Position numbers and translations under genes: made by a program
The notes under the pieces: model-generated
What the model saw: the letters and a program-made list of their open reading frames with translations, nothing else
What the model was told of the DNA's origin: nothing
Databases searched by the model: none
Shown: positions 1-12,071 of the stretch, in pieces
Numbering within the stretch: the first letter of the stretch is position 1
Layout: every line of letters begins with the position of its first letter
Source: Daphnia pulex
Taxonomy: Eukaryota; Arthropoda; Branchiopoda; Diplostraca; Daphniidae
Direction: 5' to 3'
Length of the DNA: 64,000 bases
Assembly (NCBI RefSeq): GCF_021134715.1
Contig: NC_060028.1
Span: forward strand, 9,771,482 to 9,835,481

Positions 1-2296
1 GGTATATTGATGGAGCCATAAAAGTTATTTATACACACTGTATGGGTATTAGTACACAGCTGGGAGGTGCACATCTCGAAATGAATTCAATTTAGTCCCA
101 CAATTTGCATTTCAATTTCTATTATAGTCCATTAATCCATTTAATTGCATTAATTCACTTTATGTCTTTTTAGAAATTGCTTTTGGTTTCATTTGAGTTA
201 TCATATTGGGTGGTTGTTTTTTTCAAGGGAGTCTGGGCAATTTTCCCAAGGTTTTCCTTGGATTTTTGTTCGTTCAAAATCTTTTTTTTCTTTAACCTTT
301 ACCTTTTTCTTTCGTTTACTTTTCCTGACCCTTCCCTCTCTGCTTTGCATCACAAAATTTGTAACTTCCAGGGGACTGGTGACAATATGGGGTTAGGGAT
401 GGTATAATATCATCAGTTAGATTTAGTTAGTTAGAGAGGATAGTGCCTCGCAGTCCTGTGTTTACACGTGCTACGATGTCTTATTTTTCATATAAAAGTT
501 TATGCGCAACTTTAAGTAATTAGTGGTTATTACGGTTAGGGCATTATAAATAGAAAGTGGGCGGATTTCCTCAATTTTTTGTTCGTTTTAGAAAATTCTT
601 TTATCATTTCTTTTTTCTTTTGTTTACTTTTCCCGACCCTTCCTCAACATTTTCAAATTCCATGGGACTGGTGACATTAGTTGGGGATGGTAAAATACCA
701 TTAGATTTAGTTAGTTATTGAGGGTGGTGCTTTGCAGTCGTGTGTTTACACGTGCATTTCTCTACAATGTGTTACTTTTTCATCAAAGTTGTTACGCAAC
801 TTTTTAAAAAGTCAATGTTCTAAAAGTGACTAATTTTACACGCGTTATGTGAATGGATATTGCGCCAAAGGTGATTGTAGACGGCGTGCTAATCAATCCT
901 GGATTTCGTGGACATCTGAATCAATTTTCGGTAAGTCGTGAATCATCTGTGTTATTCAGTAGTCGGCTAGTCGCTAGCTCAAAGTTCACCGAAAAATCCC
1001 GACCATTTCCCAATGGGTTATTCCAAGTATTGCGCATTTGTTCCGAGTATTTCGGCGAACATTTTTGAAATTAATTTGTACGAACGTGGACACTTTTGAC
1101 GAAATTCTGGTCGAACCCATTAGGTAACCCGCTATTACCACCAGGCTCTGGAAAAAAAAAGAAAGGGAAAGATTTGACGCCATTGGCTAATTATACTTAG
1201 CGTGTGCGTGTACTACGTGCGGAGAGAGAACTTGCGTCATCAAAACACACAAGATGGTGGTGGTCTCAGAAACGTTCCAGGACGTTCAAATTAAAAACAG
1301 GATGAAAATGAAAACAACAAAAAAGAACTCTGGGCGCATTGATACACTCTTGGGTTTCGTCTCGAAAAGATTGCGCGACTCCTTTTTCTCCCGAAAAACG
1401 ATGTTGAGAGAGAAATGGAGAGAAAAACGCTTCGTGTGAGCGTTCTAATCTTAGCTCGCGGGACACCTTTCCACCGTCTTGCGACGAGATGCGCGGACCA
1501 TGTTGCGTCGGGACGAGCCAGAGGGGCGGAGAGGGCGCGAGACGGGCGCGCGGGGTGGTTTTAAAATTAGAACTGGAAGAAGAAAATGAGTAAGAGTTTT
1601 TCAAGGGAGGCCAAAACACACACACAGAACAGAACAGCTAGAGATTGGGAAAAAAAATGTTTCGGTGGAGAGAGGGGGGGAACTTATATTTTCCACTGCG
1701 GAGTTGTTGCGTGTGTACACATACACACCCTCTCCCGCGGATTGCAGACTCGCTCGTCCGTTTAGGACCAGTAGCCTCTTGCTTACCGTCCCAGACACAC
1801 ACATACAAGACTTGCCCAGTGTATGTCTAGTCTCGACGTCGTGTCGACATCCTTGAAAGCAACTCTGAACTGAACGCGGATCGGATCGGGAGAGAAACCC
1901 AATTTTGTTGTTCGGTGCGGGACGTCTCAAAGTGTGTTGGAGAGGGGCTTCTGTTGTACAGTGGTGAATAACATATTATACCCCTCTTCAAGTGTTGGGG
2001 GGTGTATTTTTTTCTTTCTCTTTTATCTCTTCCGGAAGCCGGAAGAAGAGAATTTGTTTTGCGGGAGAAAGAGAGAGGATGTTTTGTTTTGATCCAGCCC
2101 GACTGCTGGATTCCTAAGATTTCTGGCTGTTAGGAGTAGTAGGAGGAGCTAGACGGAAGTGGTCCAATGAGGAGTGTGCTCTAGTTTCCGGAGTGGGGAA
2201 ACAGACAAAATCCGTTCGCGCAAAATAAACGGACGGACCGCCATCATTTTTGCCATCGTTGGATCCCAAACTTTTTGTCCATTTCACGTTTAGAAC
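1..2296. other. upstream non-coding region of the kinase gene
   Basis: No open frame here looks like a protein. The first 800 bases are AT-rich and hold a diverged direct repeat (entered separately). From about 1,200 onward the sequence becomes GC-richer with CA/GT runs, as expected for a 5' flank or untranslated exon of the gene starting at 2,297. No convincing TATA/Inr pair was found. Confidence 0.5.
285..790. repeat. two diverged direct-repeat copies of about 200 bp
   Basis: A block at about 285-505 recurs at about 595-790 in the same orientation. Shared landmarks, in order, are a 'gtttacttttcc' stretch followed by 'gacccttcc', 'ggactggtgaca', 'ggggatggta', 'agatttagttagtta', 'gtgtttacacgtgc' and a 'gcgcaact' or 'acgcaact' element. 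Substitutions and small indels separate the copies, so this is an old local duplication. No coding potential or terminal repeats are visible. Confidence 0.75.
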
Positions 2297-4456
2297 ATGT
2301 CCGCCTCCCGGCGGCGTCATTCGGAACAATTGCCGTTGCAGCTGGCGCTAGCGGATGAAGTCGTCCAAGTGCCGGGTGGCGCAATCCGCCACGACAGCAG
2401 CAATCACGGAATTCACAAACTCCATCGCTCGTCGCAGCACCAGTCTCAGCAGCAGCCGCACGGGCAGCAGCCGCTGGTGAGAACGCGCAGCTCTGCTCAT
2501 TTGTTTCTTGGACAATTGACAGGAACGTGTTCCAGTCTCTTGCGCCGTCTGTCGGTCAAAGTCCGTTACTTGTCGCTCTCGCTCATCCCGGGTTCATCCG
2601 GTTCCCGTTCTGGTTCGCTGACTGGCGCCGCCGCATCCAGGCCTTGCACTCCGCCGTCCGCCAGGAACCGACCGCAATCAGCCGACCGAGTCGTCGAAGA
2701 CATTGGAGCTGGGCAGCGGGTCCGTCCCAGACGTCACACCACTACCGTATGCACGGCCACGATGGATGAGTCGACACCCGTGGCCAACCACCGCCATCTC
2801 TCCTCCCACGATTCCGGAATGCTGGTCGACTACCGGACGGCCAGACATTCGCCCAGTCCCGGATCGGACAGCGAAGCCACTCCGACGCCCAGTCCGTGTA
2901 CTTTCTCCATGCCGGTGGCGGCGGTGGAAGACACGCTCTACACTTCCGGCCAGCAACACCTGAGGGCTGACGATTATCCGACATTAAAAGGATCGAGTCG
3001 GCGGAGGCGGCGCCACCATCACCACAGCAGCAGTGGCAGCAGCGGTGGCAACAACAACAACAACAACAACAATCATCATCACAACCGTCATCATCAGCAG
3101 CAGCATAACCGGAAGAGTCAGACGGAAGCGTCTACAGGTCGCGATCGAACGAGTCCAGGATCGGAGGGCAAGCGGAACAGCTGCGCCACCACCGACAACG
3201 ACGACGACCACCAGTTGTTGGGCGAGTCGACTACTGCAACTACTGCAACAACGCCTTTGGCACTGGACCAATGTTTTGCTCTGGGCCTAAATTTAACCAC
3301 TGCGACTCCGTCCAATAAGTCGACGGATACATTTTTGGCCGCCGACCAGGAAAACGAGGAGGAGGAAGAAGACGACGAAGACGATGCTGCGGCTGTTGCC
3401 GGATCGTCTGCTGCTGCCGATCCGCAGTCTGAGCAAGTAGATAGCGAGTTGTTGACCAACAACAATACGACAGCCAATCCTTACTTTGATTGGTTTCTTT
3501 CGTGCAATTTGCAAGAGGAAAAAGCCTCGTCACTGGGCGGCTGCTCCTCCAAAGTGTCTCAGAAATCCATCCGGCCGGAAGAAGAAGACGACGACGAAGA
3601 AGAAGAAGAGGATCAACAAACGTCGCTGGAAGATTTGCCTTACCCCATTTTGCTGGACGATTGGATTTCCACGCCAGCGTGTCCGCCTTCACCTCCGCCG
3701 CCCATCCCGGAGCATCAGCACCTCCTAACAACGGGTGAGAGTTGCAGCTCAATGGATCGCGATCCATTGGCGGCCTTGCGCCATCATTCGACCTGGTTCG
3801 AAGAGTACGCCTATCCGGCTTACTCCAGCAAATCGAATCCGGCCGGTGGTGGCGCCGGAAGCAGTAGCAGTAAATCGTCGAATCGCCTGTCGGCCACCGG
3901 AACGTCGTCGGTGGGGGGCAGCAGCCGGATGATGGCCGAGAAAGCCTATCCGTACGTGTCGTCGCCGGCCACTCCGTCGCGGCACAGTAACACGAAATAC
4001 CATCAAACGGCGACGCCTTCCTACCTGCTGGATCCTTACGACCTCCTTTACGACGAAACGGCTTACCAGGTGTCGGAATTGGGAGTCAAACCGCTTTCCT
4101 CTTCTTCCGGAGTCAATAAGTCGTTGATGACTTCTTCTACTTCCTCGTCTACTATCATTCCGGTGCCATTGTCTTCGTCATCCGGCAATAATAACAACGA
4201 ACGCGGTGTTCATCCGGGACCCGAATCCTTTCCTGGCGTCGAGCCCGGCACGCGCCTCGGCGGTGGCGGTAGCCATGGCTACGGCCAAACAAGCAGCACG
4301 GTTGGTAGCAGCAGCAGCACGACGGCCGGTAGTAGCAAAATTCTACCTTCGTCGTCGTCATCATCATCCATCGTGGCGGCAGCAGGAGCCGGGATTGGCC
4401 AACATCATCAGCCGTCTGGAACATGTTCATCTAACGCCACCACCACCACCAGAACG
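2297..4456 (+). CDS. probable long N-terminal exon of the Doa/CLK kinase gene (low-complexity)
   Basis: A long ATG-initiated frame encodes about 720 residues rich in Ser, Gln, His, Asn and acidic runs (a poly-Asn/His stretch near 3,047-3,110 and Glu/Asp runs near 3,355-3,385 and 3,583-3,620). No folded domain is recognisable. It lies on the same strand 1 kb upstream of the kinase exons. A GT at 4,457 (acg|gttaga) would end it in phase 0 and join in frame to the exon near 5,426. Fly Doa is known to make long isoforms with unstructured N-terminal extensions, which supports but does not prove the link. The open frame continues to 4,573 if the donor is not used. It could instead be a separate gene or an alternative first exon. 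The domain-free composition prevents a homology call. Confidence 0.55.
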
Positions 4457-5425
4457 GTTAGACCTGGACTGGCAGACAAAAGACCAGCGGGGCGCCCCCT
4501 TTACTTTTTCGCACATTTCCGTCTACTTCTTCTTCTTGCTCCCGCCCGGCGCATGGATCATCATCTTATATGACATTGTGTTCATACTAATCCTTAGAGA
4601 CTCATCCTCCTCAACAACTCCCAGGAGCAGCCGGAATGAGCTAGGCATGTGCTATCATTTCTAATGGTATGGGGTGTGTGTGTGTGTGTGAGCTTTTGCG
4701 TGCGTGAGTGCATTTCGGCTAGAGAAAATGAAAGTAAAAAAAAAAGGGTTGGGTCTTGAAATCGGGGACAGTCGGTCCGTGCTGGATTTGTCTCTACACT
4801 GGAAGGGCCGAGAATAACACGCCATCAAATGACAAAAGATGGGGACGAATTTAGAGCATAGTTTGGACGTTTGCCCGTTCTCCAACTAACTTCACCTTGT
4901 GTGTGTGTGTGTGTGTTTTGTCTCTTGCGTGCGTGTGTAAATGACGTTTTTCCTTTTTGTTTTGATCTCAATTGTCTTTTTTTTATTTTGTTTTTATGTC
5001 GCAATCTTTATTTTTAGAGTTCATTAAAATTTATTGCATGATTTGCTGTATATAGACTGCTTCGTTTAGTCTCGTTTAAATTATAAGTAAGAAACAAAAT
5101 ATCAAAAATATCGAGGACGAGATCGCCATTGTCTTTGGTCTCTTTCTCCTTCCTCTATGGGTTCTTTCGTTGCTCGCGTCCGTCCATCCGCCCCCGATCC
5201 ATTGAACACACGGCCACTGCCACGCGCGATTCCATTCGGGTCTTTTCGCCTCCGCCGTCGCCCCTGCCGCGCGTCCGTTCGTTCAACCACCACCACCACG
5301 ATGATGATGATGATGATGAATTGTTTGCTGGTGCCTTTGGTTTCGGTGTTTCCGTTCGACTTTGATGACGACTGCCATCCCTGTGTGCCGTGCCCAATCA
5401 ACCAACCAACCAACTGGGCGAATAG

Positions 5426-7976
5426 AGTTCCCGTGCCCCATCGGTGGAGGACGACGAAGACGGACATCTTCTTTACCGAAATGGCGACATTCTCCAGAAT
5501 CGATGTTCGTTTGCCATTGCTACACACAAAACCACAACCATATTAACACTACCACACAGACAGAACAATTTTTTTTTTTTAATTCTTTATCTATTTATTT
5601 ATCAATTTCAATGTAGAAAAAGTCTCGTAAAAACCAATTATCAAACCTACGAAAGAGTGGGGGTGGGGGCATTCATTTCTAGGAAACGATTTTTATTCAA
5701 TTGCTTCAATTATTTTATTCTTTTTTTTTTTATTTGATTGGTTGCTTATTCCTGTTTTGATTTCAAAAAGATAATTGATTGCTGGGTTTCCCTATAATTT
5801 CATTTGAAAAAAGAGAAATCGATAGACAACTAGAATTGGCAATTGAAATCAAGTGCTCAAAACTGATTGCCCTTTGTTTGATTGAAATCGAAAAAGATTT
5901 GAAAGTGGAATCGTTAAAGTTTAAGTGGATTTTTGTCATCATTATCTTGACGTTCTTTTTGTCGTTTTGTTACAATTTCAGATCGAGTGCAGGCCACCCT
6001 GGGCGAGGGCACCTTTGGTAAAGTGGTCAAAGTCAAAGACGTGACCAAATCCAGGTATGTTCCTCTTCTTCTTTTATTTCAAAGTTATTTGCGTCATTCT
6101 TGGTTGCGTTTCTCGCATTTTGATGCATTTCGTCTAAAATTACAAGCAGTTTCGCTCTTTTTTTGTACAGCTGCAGCAGACGTGTTATTATATAGTTTAC
6201 CATAATACTTAACGACCTTTTGTTTTTGGTCTTTTTTAAAAATAAAGACTTTTGTTGATGTTGTTTTTAAAATGATCCGCACAAAAAATTCACAGGGACG
6301 AGAGCTTCGCCTTAAAGATTATCAAGAATGTCGAGAAATATCGTGAGGCGGCCAAACTGGAGATCAACGTGCTGGAAAAGTTGGATCGCAAAGATCCCGA
6401 AGGCAAATTGTAAGTGGTTGGGTTGTTTTTGTTACTCAATGGCTCGTTTGAAGTTATTAAGATGTCTGGGCCGTGGAAGATTCTGCTGTTCATCTGTTAT
6501 TGTATTTAAAAGAAAAAAACGTTTTTCTGGTTTCTCTTTCCTTTTGTAGCCTCTGCGTCAAGATGTTGGACTGGTTCGATTATCACGGCCACATGTGCAT
6601 CGCCTTTGAAATGCTTGGCCTTTCCGTCTTTGATTTCCTGGTCAGTTTTCGCAATTTGTTAAATTGTATTTTGGCTTTCCAATTTCTCCAACTTTCTAAT
6701 CGAATTGGATCGAATTTGATGAAATAACAGAAGGACAACAACTACCAGCCGTACTCGTTGGATCAGGTGCGTCACATTGGCTACCAGTTGTCGTACGCCG
6801 TTCGATTCCTGCACGACAACAAGTTGACCCATACGGACTTGAAGCCCGAAAACATTCTCTTTGTCGACTCGGACTTTGACATCTCCTACAACCCCAAAAA
6901 GGTGATCCAAGCGAATATCTCTAATTTCTCGGTCAAACAATTGACGACGAGTGACGGATTGCACATTTCTAATCGAAAGAGATGGAATCTCCTTTTATTG
7001 TGCAAAATAAAAAATCCCTCGGTGCTGCTATAAGGCGTCGTGACGGCGACGGCCCTGATTCTCCAATCTTTTTTGGCTCTCGTCCCGGCGACGCCATTCA
7101 CCTTCACTTTTTATTTCATTGGGTCGTTTCGTTGTTTTCTATCGGGCCACTCGGCGACTCTTTTTCTTCTTTTCACTTGGGTTATTATTACGACGCTTTA
7201 TGCAATTTCTTTCTTTCTTTCGTTCTTTGTGTGTTTTACCTTGGCTGGAAAACAGAAAAGGGATTACAGGCGAGTGAAAAGGACGGACGTGCGACTGATT
7301 GATTTCGGCAGCGCCACTTTCGACCACGAACATCACAGCACCATCGTCTCGACCCGCCACTACCGCGCACCCGAAGTCATTCTCGGTAAGACACAATGAT
7401 GTCATGTGCCACAATCAAAAGATCAAATAATAATTAACGACTGCCATTGGTTGCTGCTGTACGTGTAGAATTGGGCTGGGCGCAGCCGTGCGATGTCTGG
7501 TCGGTTGGCTGCATCCTCTTTGAACTTTACTTGGGCGTGACCCTCTTTCAGACCCACGATAATCGGGAACATTTGGCCATGATGGAGCGCATTCTCGGCC
7601 CCATCCCCTACAGGTATGGTTCAGCTGCTGCTTGACACTTTGCTTGATTTAAAATTCGTTTGTCGTTTGATGCAGAATGGGAAGGAAGACCAAGACCAAG
7701 TATTTCTACCACGGCCGGTTGGACTGGGACGAAAAGAGTTCGGCCGGTCGGTACGTCCGTGAAAACTGCAAGCCGCTGAAACGCTATCAAGTGTCGGATG
7801 AAGAGGACCACGTCCTCCTCTTTGACTTGATCCAGCGGATGCTCGAGTACGAGCCGTCGCAGCGGATCGCCTTGACGGAAGCTCTCAAACATCCGTTCTT
7901 CGACAAGATCGCGCCTCACCTTCGCCTAGGAGCCGACCGAGTGGACCGTGAACGCAGTCATTCGCTCTCCAGATGA
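5426..7976 (+). CDS. Doa: LAMMER-family dual-specificity kinase (Doa / CLK orthologue), catalytic exons
   Basis: Doa/CLK kinases phosphorylate SR splicing factors in the nucleus. Eight exons read in phase: ~5426-5504, 5982-6054, 6296-6409, 6550-6640, 6731-6901, 7256-7385, 7469-7613 and 7676-7976, giving about 367 residues. The first carries the family's EDDEDGHL lead-in. Next come the glycine loop (GEGTFGKV), the catalytic lysine (ALKIIKN), the family-specific HTDLKPEN instead of [16 protein letters not shown], the RAPE motif and the diagnostic LAMMER motif [11 protein letters not shown]. The C-terminus ends RERSHSLSR, as I recall for fly Doa. All catalytic residues are present. The only weak junction is the first acceptor (gaatag|ag at 5,425), which lacks a pyrimidine tract, although a stop codon just upstream forces the exon to begin there or slightly later. 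The intron between 6,901 and 7,256 is the largest after the second exon. Confidence 0.95.
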
Positions 7977-10900
7977 CTGACGATGTCATCCGTGTGATGT
8001 GGAGAATTTATTAAATTGAAAATTGCATTGAATAATTGCCCCCCTTATTGAACTTTTCTCTTATTTCCTACACGCCCCTCCTCCCGCCCCTTTAGCCCAT
8101 CACTCCGCCTAACTTCTTCTAAATACCAACTCCGTTTTTTACTATTTTTCGTTCTCCAATTTGTCTCTTGTTACTCACAGGCAGGCCGGACACAGGGGAT
8201 TGGGATACAGTTAAACAAAACAAAAAGAGAATGTCGGAAGAGTCTCCCAATGTTTCGGTTGGCAAAAAGACAAAAAAGAGACAACTGAATTGTTTATTCC
8301 TTTTTTGGAACCCTGACCGCCCCCATACAATTTTGTTTAGGAAAACTTTTGTTTCTGTTTTTTTTTTTTTTCAACTTTCGCTGAAATGTTTCGGCCACGA
8401 GATGATACGCGGTGAAACACGATGCGATTGTGTTTGTTTGTGTGTGTAAAAGCCCTGACAAGCCAAGCGCGACAATTAAGGACATCAAATGGAATTGGTG
8501 ATTGAGAGAGATTCAAATCTGCTCCTCGTCGTCTCTTGCTGATGTTGTTGCCGTTCGTGTGGGAATAGAAAAGAACGTGACAGTCTCCTCCTCGTCGTCG
8601 ATCCTCTCCTTCTGCCCCTACTCCACACATCCATCGTAAATATAAAAACTATTAAAGGAAATATTTGAATTGACATCTTTCACAAGTCCCAACTCTACAA
8701 CTACTAGATGATTCCCACTTTGCGAATTTCTTTTTCCTTTCTTGCCAGTCCTTGATTTAGTCATGAACTGTAGCTAATTATCAAACGCCACTTCCAATTT
8801 TGTTTTTTGTTTTCTCTTTGGTTCTGTCACTTCTGTGCCGGACAGCCGTGATGTTCGCTTGACGATCTACGTTTTTTCCTTATTATTATAATTCTTCTTA
8901 TTTTTTTTTTTTATTTGTTTGTGTGTGTCACATCACCTTTACAAACTCCCCCCCCCCATGTGTTTCCTCGTCGACGACTATGAATAATAATTGAGTAAAC
9001 ATTTGATGAATAAATACATGGAAAACCGAATTATGAATTTGCTCTTTCTTTGCAGACCTCGGCCTAGTTGACGTCACCAGCGCTCGGTCATTGGAACAAA
9101 CAGCCCCAAAGGTAAAAGCACACGCTATATGCTAAGCCGCCGAAAACAAATGTTTTTCTTTGGTTCAATTTCCAGAAGTTGCAGCGGCGGAAGAAGAAAC
9201 AACTTTTTTTTTTCCAACCTGATGACCATCGTTTTCCTTTAAAAAGTTTAAGGTCAAAACAGGACTTTCTCGCGGGCTTCAACTCGTTTCGACATGTAAT
9301 AACTAATATTCACACGCGGAATATTTTTGGGAAGAAAAAGAAAAGAAAAGAAACATCATCTTGGTTTTCACGAACTCTTGACAACGACGATAATGATGAC
9401 TCGTTTGTACTGCGTGATTCTCCGCTGTATAGAGAAACAGAAAGACCTTGGTGTTGTCCAGGTGCACCGAGTCTAAAGAAGTCAAACGGAATGTACCGAA
9501 AGGATATTTAAGGAGTTCGTTTGGTGGGTATTTTTTGTTATTTTCACTATCAGCTTAACTTGAATTTATTCATTTGTGTAGCAACAACTTTTCTCTATTA
9601 TTCCGTGTCCTTGCCAGCGTGTTGGCCAAAGAAAGAACTTGTAATATCCAAGGTATCAACGTCATGTACGACCGGCGATGATTCAACGCACTGTCGGATT
9701 AATCATACGTACATATATATATCCGCAAGGTTATTATTCATTTAAGAGAATTGCGTACACACAGGGGGAAAATGAGATTCAGCGACATTTGGTTTACGTC
9801 GGTTTCGCCATGAAATTATTACGAGACCAACATGGAGATAATATCCGTCGCGGTTGCGAAATAATAAATGTGACTGAATACTTGGGTGGAGTCATTAATC
9901 TTTTCCTTCCTGGCGGTGATATGGCGCAACGACAAAGGAGAAGATGGATTCTTTGACAACTCTCGTCATCATTATATGTTACGATGGGCAGCTGTGATTT
10001 GAGTGAGGGGAAAAAAGGAAGAAAACTGGCCAACAAGGAAACAGAGCGTAGTGGCATCGGTACACAAAGGAGACATTTCTCTCACGACAGCAAGAGAAGA
10101 GTGGCGTCTTTCTTCTTTTGTGTGTGTGCGGATCCGTTATCGATCTGGATGATCGTCACGAGAAAAACCTTAAAGAGAAGAAAATCGTTTCGCTGACAGA
10201 CGGACGGAAACATCTGCAATCATTTCAATTTAGTCTCCTTGCGTCTGTCTCCTACTTATCTCAAGTGAAATAATCGAATTCTAAATTAAAGATTGATGAT
10301 GGGTGCTGCGCACCGCAAGGCCCGACGACCACCCACGAAACATCGTTAGTCTCGTTAACTTGGGAATTGATGGATTCAACAATGAACTCCCATCAAGACG
10401 TTGACACACTAGAATTCCGGCCATGGGGCCAAGGTCATTTGTATTATTCTGTTTTTTTTTTTTTACTGTGTCGCGACGAGCGTGATTAGAAATTCAATCG
10501 CTGAAAGATAAATGTTGTTCGTGCGCAATTTTGAACGAGCTTCAAAATCGACCGCTAGATGCCAGCGCCGAGCCTCTTATCCCAAAATCGATGGACTGCA
10601 CACACATGGGGGGCCTCGACCGAATCGAGTCCTTGCTTGCCTTGCCATGCCAGTGTTTCCGTCAACTTGTCCCTATGCAGTCGAGTTTTAATCCATTCTG
10701 GTATAATACACATAAAGCAGACTCTCTCTCTCTATCCCAGTGTGCGTGCTTAGACATAATAGATTGTGCGGCCTGTTTGAACCAAAACAACAAGCTGATT
10801 GACTGACGTCCGGTACTTGTGGCCAAAGAACAGGAAAAAGCGAAACCAAAATTGAAATAAAAGTAAGTCAGTCTACCGTCAATGTAATTCCTGTCGACAT

Positions 10901-12071
10901 GTAATGGAATGAAACGATACAATTTTTCCTCGTGCTTATCAGCCAGAACATATTTTTGAGAAGTTTTCCACGTATGCATAGACAGAGTGTGGAATGTGCA
11001 AGAGGGGGCTGTGTGTGCATTTTGTTCTTCCACCTGCCCTTTTTCCCCTCACCTTTTGGGTTTACTTTCTTGTGGTAACCTTGGCAACCTTGTGAGCAAG
11101 AGGGGAGAGACCAAGAGAAACCTTTTTTCCCTGTGTGCATTTTCTCTCTTGAAGAATTGAGTAGAGACGTCATGAACCATATAAAAGGCAAGGAATTGGC
11201 AGAGGGGGGGAGAACGCGTAATTGGATCGTCGAATCGAGCATGCGCCGTGACTGAACGAACTCTACTCCCCACCCATCTGTTTTTCTTCGGATTTGGTTG
11301 CGTCTTCGAACGTTATTTCCTAACCCGAAAAACGAGAGGCCTTACAACGTATGTGCCAAAGAGATATCGATTAGTGACGATCACTAATTTAGCCCTGTGT
11401 ACACACACACACACACCCACACCGCAGCCCCAGACTCGGTAGATGTTGCAATAGTCCAAAAGTCAGGGGAGCGTGAACGGGAAGTCGACACAGCGCACGC
11501 ATCGAGTCACGCGTCTATTATTTTCTCCTGTATTTTATGTTTTTATATGTGTGTGTGTGTGTATACGTTACGTAGAGAGAGCCTTGGTAACTACCAACGA
11601 CAGTTGCTCTACCCTTGGTCGACGCCAGGTGGTCCGAGGAGAAGAAAAATACTGGGCAGAGAAACCATCCAAAGCCTCCTTCTCTTTTCTGCTCATATCT
11701 TTTAACAGACTACGACTCTTGTTGCCCAGTGTGTAGCGTGACTCAGCCGTGGCGAGTAACCGGCGTCAGCAGCAGCCCCCCAAACATTTCGGTCGTGTGA
11801 ACTAATCGCATCTTTCAATCAAAAATAAACGTTTCATTGTTATTGTTAGTAGTCTCTCTCTCTATTTTAACGTGTGCTTCTTTTGTTCTAACTGCTCGCT
11901 TTTGTTGTTTATTCTTTTGTTATGATAGTGTCGGATTTCGACGGAATGGCACGCGACGACTAAAAAAGAAGAATCCTCTCAACTGCTTTCCTTGGTAACT
12001 TTGGGAAATGATCCCAGCAGGACGACGACTATCGACGCTATTCTGAAGATCCTGGAGATTATTCGGAATCC
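7977..12071. other. 3' UTR of the kinase gene and intergenic/5' flank of the membrane-protein gene
   Basis: About 4.1 kb without a supportable coding region. It contains poly-T and poly-C tracts (for example 8,947-8,956), CA/GT microsatellites (near 11,400 and 11,550) and AATAAA-like motifs near 9,010. Small open frames here have no domain, start context or splice support. Part is presumably the kinase 3' UTR and part the promoter and leader of the gene whose first coding exon is at 12,072. Confidence 0.5.
11180..11187 (+). promoter_or_regulatory. candidate TATA box (TATAAAAG)
   Basis: A consensus TATAAAAG lies about 0.9 kb upstream of the first coding exon of the membrane-protein gene, on the same strand. 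No clear arthropod initiator (TCAGT) lies 25-35 bp downstream, so this is only a candidate core promoter. Confidence 0.25.
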
